A stretch of DNA of 64,000 nt. It comes from Bin80 sp965215475. Lineage in GTDB: Bacteria > Bacteroidota > Rhodothermia > Rhodothermales > Bin80. A program made the translations under genes and the position numbers. This document shows, piece after piece, positions 1-7,746 of this stretch. The DNA lies in contig OZ244061.1 of assembly GCA_965215475.1 (NCBI GenBank), forward strand, positions 186,001-250,000. Direction: 5' to 3'. The notes under the pieces were generated by a model, which was not told the origin of the DNA, searched no databases, and saw nothing but the letters and a program-made list of their open reading frames with translations. Numbering within the stretch: the first letter of the stretch is position 1; each line of letters opens with the position of its first letter.

Positions 1-702
1 GGGCGGAGATAAATCAACTAGATGCAAAATATGACCGTTCGTTTGAACAGCTACGGGCGGATATAAATCAACTAGATGCAAAATATGACCGTTCGTTTGA
101 ACAGCTACGGGCGGATATAAATCAACTAGATGCAAAATATGACCGTTCGTTTGAACAGCTACGGGCGGATATAAATCAACTGGATGCAAAAATTGACCGT
201 TCGTCTGAACAGTTACGGGCGGATATAAATCAACTGGATGCAAAAATTGACCGTTCGTCTGAACAGTTACGGGCGGATATAAATCAGCGAGATGCAAAAT
301 TTGAAAATTCGTCTGAACAGTTACGGGCGGATATAAATCAGCGAGATGCAAAATTTGAAAATTCGTTTGAACAGCTACGGGCGGATATAAATCAACTGGA
401 TGCAAAAATTGACCGTTCGTCTGAACAGTTACGGGCGGATATAAATCAGCGAGATGCAAAATTTGAAAATTCGTTTGAACAGTTACGGGCGGATATAAAT
501 CAACTGGATGCAAAAATTGACCGTTCGTCTGAACAGTTACGGGCGGATATAAATCAGCGAGATGCAAAATTTGAAAATTCGTTTGAACAGCTACGGGCGG
601 ATATAAATCAACTGGATGCAAAAATTGACCGTTCGTCTGAACAGTTACGGGCGGATATAAATCAATTAGATGCAAAATTTGACCGCTTAAGTACTCAGCT
701 CT
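1..702 (+). repeat. 54-bp tandem repeat array, 13 units visible
   Basis: The motif GGGCGGATATAAATCA recurs exactly every 54 bases from 1 to 649 (13 starts), so the array stays in frame. Three unit types are seen: units 1-3 (LDAKYDRSFEQL), a B type (LDAKIDRSSEQL) and a C type (RDAKFENSSEQL or RDAKFENSFEQL). From unit 8 to 12 B and C alternate, giving a 108-bp higher-order repeat, which points to amplification in pairs. Unit 13 (649-702) is diverged. The array continues upstream of the window. Confidence 0.95.
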
Positions 703-800
703 ATCATCTAAATGGCAAAACAAACCGCCTGATTGGGCACACGCTTGGGTTTGATAAACAGATGGAGATGGAGGAAGAAGGAGAAATGGAACAACTGTGA
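1..800 (+). CDS. Tandem-repeat coiled-coil protein, 5' end outside the window
   Basis: An open frame (codons from base 3) runs from the window edge to a TGA at 798-800, about 265 codons with no start inside. Nearly all of it is an 18-residue repeat, ADINQLDAKYDRSFEQLR with variants, rich in Q, D, K, R and E with regularly spaced I, L and F, as in a coiled coil. The last repeat degenerates and is followed by a unique tail with NGKTNRLIGHTLG and an acidic end (MEMEEEGEMEQL). No catalytic motif or membrane segment is visible. The tail is reminiscent of small bacterial coiled-coil proteins of unknown function, but I do not recognise a family. The near-identical repeats mean copy number may vary between cells or be wrong in the assembly. 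Confidence 0.75.
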   Translation, partial: AEINQLDAKYDRSFEQLRADINQLDAKYDRSFEQLRADINQLDAKYDRSFEQLRADINQLDAKIDRSSEQLRADINQLDAKIDRSSEQLRADINQRDAKFENSSEQLRADINQRDAKFENSFEQLRADINQLDAKIDRSSEQLRADINQRDAKFENSFEQLRADINQLDAKIDRSSEQLRADINQRDAKFENSFEQLRADINQLDAKIDRSSEQLRADINQLDAKFDRLSTQLYHLNGKTNRLIGHTLGFDKQMEMEEEGEMEQL

Positions 801-969
801 ATTGAGCCGTGAGTATTGCCGAATTTTGTTCATGAAAGTTGTTACGGTGACCTAAGAATCGCTTCGTTAACTATACAAAAGACACCGGTCAGAACCTCAC
901 CTGGAATTACAAGATTGACAAGCTGCAGACATACCCCAATCATTCGTCAGGATTCTCAAAAGTAAGATT

Positions 970-1317
970 ATGTCTGAATTATCTGAAAATCATGTTCCTG
1001 AAATCACAGTTCAGGAACTAAAACAACTCATTGATCAGAATCAGCAACCGTTTCTCCTTGACGTTCGAGAGGAATGGGAATATTCTACCGTGAATTTGGG
1101 TGGCCATTTAATTCCTCTAAAACAATTATCTGATCGGCTGGATGAACTTGATCCCCACCGAGAAGATGACCTAATCATTGTTCATTGTCGTTCTGGTGGC
1201 CGATCAGCACAAGCGGTCAGATTCTTGCATGCCGTAGGACTAACCAATACAAAAAATCTGCGCGGAGGAACACTTGCATGGAGCAAAGAAATTGACCCAA
1301 GCTATCCTGCCTACTAG
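970..1317 (+). CDS. Rhodanese-like sulfurtransferase domain protein
   Basis: A single-domain rhodanese of 115 residues, the usual size for the stand-alone form. The active-site loop HCRSGGRS holds the presumed persulfide cysteine at Cys73, and the domain starts with the typical LLDVREEWEY segment around Asp31. Proteins of this family move sulfane sulfur in the cytoplasm; the substrate cannot be read from sequence. No signal peptide. It is followed with overlap by miaA, so the two are probably co-transcribed, and a sulfur carrier next to a tRNA-modification gene is suggestive but not proof of a shared task. Ends in TAG. Confidence 0.85.
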   Translation: MSELSENHVPEITVQELKQLIDQNQQPFLLDVREEWEYSTVNLGGHLIPLKQLSDRLDELDPHREDDLIIVHCRSGGRSAQAVRFLHAVGLTNTKNLRGGTLAWSKEIDPSYPAY

Positions 1318-2248
1318 GGTTTCGTCTAGCTTGAAGCCCCCCATTCATGTAATTACCGGGCCCACGGCAACGGGGAAGACAATCATAGGCTTACGATTAG
1401 CTCGCGCATTGAATGGTGAGGTCATTTCTGCAGACAGCCGGCAGATTTATAAAGAGCTTACAATTGGTTCCGCAAAACCCACTACGAAAGAGTTATCCCA
1501 GATCCCCCATCACTTTATTAACGAATTAAGTCTAGGGGAGACATTTTCTGCTGGTTTATTTGCAGAACAGGCAGCTCTGCGCATTGATGAGATTCTCGCA
1601 CGTGGACGCGTTCCTATTGTAGTCGGCGGCTCTACGCTCTATCTCCATGCACTTGTACATGGCTTATCACCCGTGGTACCATCTGATCCCATTGTGCGAG
1701 AACGCATTGAGAAGCAACTTAAAGAACGGGGAAAAGAGAGCCTGTATGAGGAGCTAATGAGAAAAGATCCTCAGTCTGCACGTACAATGGACTCAACAAA
1801 AACATCCCGCATGATTCGTGCACTTGAGGTTTTTGAAATAACAGGGACACCTCTATCCTTTTTTCATGGCCCCCCTCCCTCCCCCGCCCATGAATTTTGT
1901 GTCACGGTCATGACTCTGGAACGTCCAACCCTATACAAGAGAATTGAACAGCGGGTGGATCGAATGCTGGATGAAGGACTTATTGAGGAAAATCGTCAGA
2001 TACGAGATCTTCTGCTAGATCGTACACTTCCCGCTTTAAAGTCGATTGGTTATCGCGAGCCGTTAGCTTACCTAGACGGCCGTTGCAGTTGGCATGAAAT
2101 GATTGAACTCATAAAACGAAATAGTCGCCGTTATGCAAAAAGGCAATTGACTTGGCTACGCAGATATAAGACGTATTACAGGGTAGATGCTCAACTCACG
2201 ACGGATAGGTTACTAAAAACAATCTTGTCCCACTCCCCACCTCATTGA
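1274..2248 (+). CDS. miaA: tRNA dimethylallyltransferase
   Basis: MiaA transfers a dimethylallyl group to N6 of A37 in tRNAs that read UNN codons. Visible landmarks are the P-loop GPTATGKT (residues 29-36 of the long form), DSRQIY, the GETFSAGLF segment, VGGSTLYLHAL, and the C-terminal RRYAKRQLTWLR, all in family order. Length is normal. There is no ATG near the N-terminus. A TTG at 1274 has a good GGAGG five bases upstream and overlaps the rhodanese gene by 44 bases; a TTG at 1331 would give an N-terminus closer to typical MiaA proteins. The true start is therefore open. Confidence 0.95.
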   Translation: MHGAKKLTQAILPTRVSSSLKPPIHVITGPTATGKTIIGLRLARALNGEVISADSRQIYKELTIGSAKPTTKELSQIPHHFINELSLGETFSAGLFAEQAALRIDEILARGRVPIVVGGSTLYLHALVHGLSPVVPSDPIVRERIEKQLKERGKESLYEELMRKDPQSARTMDSTKTSRMIRALEVFEITGTPLSFFHGPPPSPAHEFCVTVMTLERPTLYKRIEQRVDRMLDEGLIEENRQIRDLLLDRTLPALKSIGYREPLAYLDGRCSWHEMIELIKRNSRRYAKRQLTWLRRYKTYYRVDAQLTTDRLLKTILSHSPPH

Positions 2249-2259
2249 TAGACAATTGA

Positions 2260-2282
2260 TCAATCATTTTTCCCGTGATTGA
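2260..2282. terminator. Possible hairpin between convergent genes
   Basis: TCAATCA (2260-2266) and TGATTGA (2276-2282) form a 7-bp stem around a T-rich loop, between the end of miaA and the convergent end of the glycosyltransferase gene. Position suits a shared terminator, but the stem is A/T-rich and no long T-run follows. Confidence 0.35.
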
Positions 2283-2294
2283 ATAAGAAGTAGT

Positions 2295-4145
2295 TCAGAG
2301 CTTAGAGTTAGGTTGAAGAACAAATCCAGCCGTACCGAAGAGAACCTTTCCAGATTCAAATTCTGCTATAATATCAGCCTTATTCGCAAGGAATAATTTC
2401 CGCCATTGCTCCGAGGTCATATACTGTAAATGTTCTTCCTGAGAATTCATCTTCCCAAATGATCGAAGTCGATTTGCTAATTGATCTAGAATCGCTAATA
2501 GTTTGTGCTGAAAGGATGAAGTATACACGGACTCAACAATAATCACTCTGTCTCTACATACACGAAATGCTTCATGTAAGAGCATCTCTGGATTTTTTGC
2601 ATGATGTAATACACAGTAGAGCAGTACCACATCAAAATATTTTGAAGGCCATGGTAACTTCCCTGATTTCAATGGATAGTAAGGAAGACTTGTTTGATTC
2701 ATTGGAACGATATCCGCTAATGCAACACTCGCTCCTAGTTGTTTATGAATCAATTCCCCTACGTATCCCTCTGCGCAACCTAAATCCAGAACCGTCATTT
2801 GGCCAATATCTTTTGGGACAAATGGCTGGATGTTTTTGAATTTTCTACGTGCTCTCGCTCGCATCAAACCTTGTAACCACCTTGGGGCATATCGAAATGT
2901 AACGATAATGCCCCACCCTGCCCAACCCACGATCACAAAAATCCAATATGGCCCCTCTACATAAAGCAGATAGGTTCCAATAGAGCATACTCCAAGCCAA
3001 ATCCAATGCCATCCATGAATTTGTAAACTGGCTACTAAAAATAACGGGGTCAGCAAATACCATGGATGAACCGTTGTACTCAAGACCAGATAAAAACCTA
3101 TTGTTAAGAGCATTGCTTTAGGCAAAGGCCAACGCTGTCGTATATCCAACGTGTATAATACGGGTAGACTAGAAAGAAATATAACTCTTAAAAAAGGCCC
3201 CAACTGTTTACTCCAGTCCTCGCCAGTTAACCACTGCAGTCCAGATTTCAAGCTGTAGTACAAACCTGAATTAAACTCGAAAAATCTCACATACAGGTCG
3301 AGTGATTCTGAAACATTTGAGAGCACGTATGGCGCAGTAAATGGAGCTGTGAGCAAAGTGGTGACAATTGCGCCCGGCCAAATAGCACTCCACCCATATC
3401 TCCTCCAGAGATAAGGAAAAAAGAGAAAAGGAAATAACTTAACGCATCCTCCGATTGCAAGAAAAACAGAAGCCCACTTGCCATGATTTTTCTGAACCAG
3501 ATAAATCACTAAGATCAGTGCCAATAATAGTGCCGACTCGGTATGAGCTTGGCCTGCTGTTTCTAGAATGACCACAGGATTCCACGCATATAAAAGGACA
3601 AATCCTGATGATACAAGCTTGGCAAGTATCAGAATGGCGAGTAGCTCGGCAAGAACGAAAATCCCTTTGATAATATAATAGCTGAGAAATCCATCTGATT
3701 GATGCCATATGGTTCCTACAAAAAAAATCAGTTGTGAAAACGGAGGATATACGCTGACAAAAGATTGCGAATTCAAACGCTCAAAAGTGATATCATGTTG
3801 AAGATCAGAAAGAGGTACATCTTCCGGAGTATATTTGTAAGGGTTAACACCTTCATGCTGAACCAAACCATCCCATACGTATCGATATGCATCATCGGAG
3901 AGAGAGGGTGGTACACCAATCAGAGCTAGTCTGAACAGAAATGCATAGATCAGAATAGTCTTGATGGAAAATCTTCCGATATGCCAGCACAAGATCCAGC
4001 AAACACTCCCAAATGCGACCAAACCGACTACCAGAGGGAGATGGTTGCGATCTACGGAGGCAACCCCCAACACAAAAATTGAAGCACATAATCCGACATG
4101 AAATATCCATTGCCATACTGGAATTGACCGGACTAAAGCAATCAT
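2295..4145 (-). CDS. GT-C-type membrane glycosyltransferase fused to a SAM methyltransferase
   Basis: A 616-residue protein of two parts. Residues 1 to about 430 hold many hydrophobic segments and, early on, SLSDDAYRYVWDG, an acidic loop motif typical of polyprenol-phosphate-dependent GT-C mannosyltransferases (DUF2029/MptB-like). From about residue 450 a class I methyltransferase domain begins: LDLGCAEG is the SAM-binding motif I, followed by YFDVVLLYCVLHH (motif IV/post-motif region). The second part is inferred to face the cytoplasm. The enzyme probably transfers a sugar from a lipid carrier outside the membrane, and the fused domain may methylate a related glycan or lipid; acceptors are unknown. 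It is convergent with miaA and divergent from the BNR gene. A fusion artefact is unlikely since the frame is uninterrupted. Confidence 0.75.
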   Translation of the reverse strand: MIALVRSIPVWQWIFHVGLCASIFVLGVASVDRNHLPLVVGLVAFGSVCWILCWHIGRFSIKTILIYAFLFRLALIGVPPSLSDDAYRYVWDGLVQHEGVNPYKYTPEDVPLSDLQHDITFERLNSQSFVSVYPPFSQLIFFVGTIWHQSDGFLSYYIIKGIFVLAELLAILILAKLVSSGFVLLYAWNPVVILETAGQAHTESALLLALILVIYLVQKNHGKWASVFLAIGGCVKLFPFLFFPYLWRRYGWSAIWPGAIVTTLLTAPFTAPYVLSNVSESLDLYVRFFEFNSGLYYSLKSGLQWLTGEDWSKQLGPFLRVIFLSSLPVLYTLDIRQRWPLPKAMLLTIGFYLVLSTTVHPWYLLTPLFLVASLQIHGWHWIWLGVCSIGTYLLYVEGPYWIFVIVGWAGWGIIVTFRYAPRWLQGLMRARARRKFKNIQPFVPKDIGQMTVLDLGCAEGYVGELIHKQLGASVALADIVPMNQTSLPYYPLKSGKLPWPSKYFDVVLLYCVLHHAKNPEMLLHEAFRVCRDRVIIVESVYTSSFQHKLLAILDQLANRLRSFGKMNSQEEHLQYMTSEQWRKLFLANKADIIAEFESGKVLFGTAGFVLQPNSKL

Positions 4146-4218
4146 GGATTATATATTCTGATTGATTTTTCCTAACTCAGATTGAGAAATTACAGTAATC
4201 CACGCCTCTCTCAAAGGG

Positions 4219-4237
4219 CGATTCTCCATAAGAATCG
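4219..4237. promoter_or_regulatory. Perfect inverted repeat in a divergent promoter region
   Basis: CGATTCT-CCATA-AGAATCG is a perfect 7-bp inverted repeat in the 154-bp gap between two divergent genes (starts at 4145 minus and 4300 plus). GGAGAAT is repeated directly after it. It may be an operator or an RNA hairpin in the leader of the BNR gene; no factor can be named. Confidence 0.3.
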
Positions 4238-4299
4238 GAGAATTGGAGAATTTGATGTAACTTTAAACCTGACATGCTACCCATCCTGCTAATAATTTT

Positions 4300-7200
4300 G
4301 TGCAAATGATACCCCCTAAATCAGTTTTAGGAAAAGAAACATCCTTTGTCACCCTATCGACTCTAGTTCTTGTTATACTCTCTGTTGGGGTTTTATCCCT
4401 TTTATCAATTGAATCTCAGATACCACCTGGTCAGAAATCTGAAAAATCCAGGTATATCAAGGATCGATTTGGATATCCAGATAAATTTCAGGAGTACTTT
4501 GCAGATATTGAAGGGCTCAATGATGGATATGCCCCCTATCCCCCCGGTCATAAGATGCGGGAATTTCAAAAATCAATCGAGAGGAATGCGAAACGCGGTC
4601 GTAGCACAACAGAATTGAACTGGGTTGAGCGCGGACCTGGTAACGTAGGTGGGCGAAGCCGTGCAATCATACCGGATCCAACAGATCCTACCCAAAATAC
4701 TTGGTATGTGGCTTCCGTGGGGGGAGGTGTATGGAGGGCTCAACGTTCCGAGTCATTCGGTTTACAAAAGGTTGAATGGACTGCCCTAACGGATCATCTG
4801 CCTAGCCTAGCAGCGACTACCTTAGACGTATCTCGAAATAATCCTAACGTGATTTACTTCGGGACAGGGGAAGGATTCGGTAATTCTGGCGCCTCTTCTG
4901 GAGTTGGAATGTTCAAATCAACCGATAAGGGAGAAAACTGGATTCATTTGACTGCATCAGCTGTGAGTACAGACCCTGATTGGCGATATATTAACCGACT
5001 TGTTGTACATCCGGATAATCCAGATGTTGTTGTTGTTGCGACCAATGGAGCAATATTCCGAACGGAAGATGGAGGAAAATCATTCGAAAAAGTCTATGAG
5101 ACCAATAGGGAGCAGGCTGTACAGGATCTGAAAGTTCATAAAGATGATTTTAATATTCAGTTTGCATCAGTTGACGAAACTGCAATCATCAAATCAGTCA
5201 ACGGTGGAAAAACATGGAAAGATTCATTTAGGAGTTTTACCTACGGGGCGCGCCGTATTGAGTTGGCGATTTCGGAGTCTCAGCCGGAGGTTATTTGGGC
5301 ATCCGTAGAGGGTACAGGAGGAGGGAGACGAAATATTGACAGATATGAAAATCAGGTTCCAATCGCGGATCTATATCGCTCCACAGATAATGGAAATACT
5401 TGGAGATTGATTGAATTTTCCAGTGACACTCCTCCTGAAGCGACTACATTTCTAGGGAATCAGGGATGGTATGATAATGCAATCGCCGTTCACCCATTTT
5501 CTCCTGACACTGTATACATTGGAGGCGTCTTCCGATGGAAAGCATGGGTCAACAATGATGATCCAACATTTGGCACCAAAGGGGTCTCGCACTTTGCCAA
5601 CACTGCTCCCTTTCTCACTTTTATAAACGCTGGATTCCCTCTTTTAAGTGGTACATTGGACGTGGGCTATCTAAGCGAGGATGCCCAGGATATTACCGTG
5701 AATGAAGTGACATCTATTGAAGTTCGTTTTGGGCCTGGACTTACACAAATGGCACACCGATTCACGGTATCGCCGAAAGGTGGTGTTAATGAGGACGGAG
5801 GTGCAGGAATTGACTATGCTGACTATATGTATTCCGACTATGTTGAGATTCCATTTCAGGTTTGGGATACGGACGGGAATCGACAGCTGATGGTTTCATT
5901 TCGAGATCAGGCGAATGATGGAGAATGGAACCTTATTTCCTTCAATGTGGGTGGTTCAGGAGAAACGCATAGCAGAGAATATGTTTTTATCTCAAAGTAC
6001 GATTACAATGCTTCCGAACCTAGGCCTGAGTATCAAGAAAATGGCGGATTTAGGCAAGGTTTAATGTATGCTTTCTGGCCAGTTCTCAATCGGCTTTGGC
6101 AAGGAGAATGGGATCCTAGCTCTCTACCGGCTGGAATTATAGACATAGACATTATCCCTTTAGATGGACAGTACCGCACTACAGAGCTATGGGAGAATGA
6201 CAATGTTCATGTAGATCATCATGCATTTACGATGGTACCGATGGACCAAAGATCAAATGACTTCCACATCCTAAATGCAAATGATGGGGGAGCTGCTTTT
6301 TCACTGGATGGTGGAGAGAAATGGTACGAGGGAGACAAGATTCCCGGGTTTAGTACGGCACAATTTTATGACGCAACCAAGCATCCTGATCTTCCAAGAT
6401 ATATTGGGGGTACACAGGATAACGGCACATGGCTTTCTGAGTTTGGCCCTAGCCCTCGCCGAGGCTGGCCAAAGGAAGATGCTCTCGGCGGCGACGGATT
6501 TGATGTCGTTTGGAAAAGTTCAGATTCATTGCTAGGATCCATTCAATTTAATCAGATCGCCCGAACCATTAACGGTGGTAATGATTGGTATTTCGCTGGG
6601 AATATTCGCGATTTTGAGGGACAATTTTTGACCTCCATTGGATGGACACCGAAATCCAAGGACGCAGTATTTTCAATATCACCTGATGATGGTTTACTTC
6701 GATCACTTGACTTTGGAGCCCGCTGGGACGTAATTAAGCCCCCACAGAAATCACAGTGGGGCGGAGGCGGAGGAGGCAAAGTTCGTGTTTCTCTTGCGGA
6801 TCCCTCAGTTGTTTGGGCAGGATATGGATTAACACAGATGAATGGTGGCATTGTGCTTCATGTATCTGAAAATGCACGGAGTTCTCTTTCGAAAGTAAAA
6901 TTTGAACCGGTCAACGCTCCCAGTTTTTCACCAGCTGCCCCAATTTCTGGATTAGCGACGCATCCCTTTACTCGTGCTACAGCATATGTCATGTTTTCGG
7001 TTCCATGTGAGCCTAAAGTCCTCCGCACCGAAGACATGGGCGATACTTGGGAAGATCTTTCAGGGTTTTTAGATAATGGTGAGGATGAATGTGAAAGTAC
7101 AAATGGATTCCCCAATGCAAGAGTACAGGATCTCGCGATCTTTCCGAATATACCTTGGGTTATTTGGGCGGCTACTGACATGGGAATCTTTGAATCGCGT

Positions 7201-7638
7201 GATCATGGAGAGACATGGGATTACGCAGATAATGGATTGCCTGCGGTCAGCGTGTGGCGTATCCGTATTGTTGATGATGAAATTGTACTTGCCACACACG
7301 GTCGTGGAATTTGGACTCTACCCCTCAATCAGGTGCAGACAGACATAGAACGTGTCGCAGAGGAGATTCCAGATTCATTTGAACTTATGAGCAACTATCC
7401 GAATCCATTTAATCCGAGCACAACCATCCGCTTTCAGGTTGCAACCGAGAGTCATATTCGTGTGACGGTATTTGATATGCTAGGCCGTAAAGTCTCGACG
7501 TTAACCGATCAACCGTATACTCAAGGAATCCATCAGGTTGAGTGGGATGCTTCTTCAATGGCAAGCGGACAATATATTTATCGCATGGAGGCAAATGACC
7601 GATTGATTGGGGCTAAAGCAATGGTTTTGATCAAGTAA
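4300..7638 (+). CDS. Secreted BNR/sialidase-type propeller protein with T9SS sorting tail
   Basis: A 1,112-residue exported protein. A hydrophobic segment at residues 15-37 acts as signal or anchor. The body has repeated Asp-box motifs (SxDxGxxW, for example STDKGENW, STDNGNTW, TEDMGDTW) typical of VPS10/BNR-like propellers, and GNVGGRSRAI near the start as in the exo-alpha-sialidase-like family. The last 80 residues are a sorting domain starting at NYPNPFNPSTTIRF and ending in a short basic tail (MVLIK), which in Bacteroidota directs export by the type 9 secretion system. The propeller likely binds or cleaves an extracellular polymer, but no catalytic residues can be assigned. Start is GTG at 4300 or ATG at 4306. 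Confidence 0.8.
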   Translation: MQMIPPKSVLGKETSFVTLSTLVLVILSVGVLSLLSIESQIPPGQKSEKSRYIKDRFGYPDKFQEYFADIEGLNDGYAPYPPGHKMREFQKSIERNAKRGRSTTELNWVERGPGNVGGRSRAIIPDPTDPTQNTWYVASVGGGVWRAQRSESFGLQKVEWTALTDHLPSLAATTLDVSRNNPNVIYFGTGEGFGNSGASSGVGMFKSTDKGENWIHLTASAVSTDPDWRYINRLVVHPDNPDVVVVATNGAIFRTEDGGKSFEKVYETNREQAVQDLKVHKDDFNIQFASVDETAIIKSVNGGKTWKDSFRSFTYGARRIELAISESQPEVIWASVEGTGGGRRNIDRYENQVPIADLYRSTDNGNTWRLIEFSSDTPPEATTFLGNQGWYDNAIAVHPFSPDTVYIGGVFRWKAWVNNDDPTFGTKGVSHFANTAPFLTFINAGFPLLSGTLDVGYLSEDAQDITVNEVTSIEVRFGPGLTQMAHRFTVSPKGGVNEDGGAGIDYADYMYSDYVEIPFQVWDTDGNRQLMVSFRDQANDGEWNLISFNVGGSGETHSREYVFISKYDYNASEPRPEYQENGGFRQGLMYAFWPVLNRLWQGEWDPSSLPAGIIDIDIIPLDGQYRTTELWENDNVHVDHHAFTMVPMDQRSNDFHILNANDGGAAFSLDGGEKWYEGDKIPGFSTAQFYDATKHPDLPRYIGGTQDNGTWLSEFGPSPRRGWPKEDALGGDGFDVVWKSSDSLLGSIQFNQIARTINGGNDWYFAGNIRDFEGQFLTSIGWTPKSKDAVFSISPDDGLLRSLDFGARWDVIKPPQKSQWGGGGGGKVRVSLADPSVVWAGYGLTQMNGGIVLHVSENARSSLSKVKFEPVNAPSFSPAAPISGLATHPFTRATAYVMFSVPCEPKVLRTEDMGDTWEDLSGFLDNGEDECESTNGFPNARVQDLAIFPNIPWVIWAATDMGIFESRDHGETWDYADNGLPAVSVWRIRIVDDEIVLATHGRGIWTLPLNQVQTDIERVAEEIPDSFELMSNYPNPFNPSTTIRFQVATESHIRVTVFDMLGRKVSTLTDQPYTQGIHQVEWDASSMASGQYIYRMEANDRLIGAKAMVLIK

Positions 7639-7746
7639 TCTTCTGAGGTACCGGTTCCGTATACGAGATATTCCTGTATAATGAGAACAATATCTTGTTC
7701 GCGGGTATCGTAAAAATAGAGCCGTTCAATCGACTCTCTAGTTTTC

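Noticed and set aside
1..702. CRISPR array as explanation of the 54-bp repeats
   Set aside because: Units abut directly with no variable spacers, and the array is an open reading frame with a multiple-of-three period.
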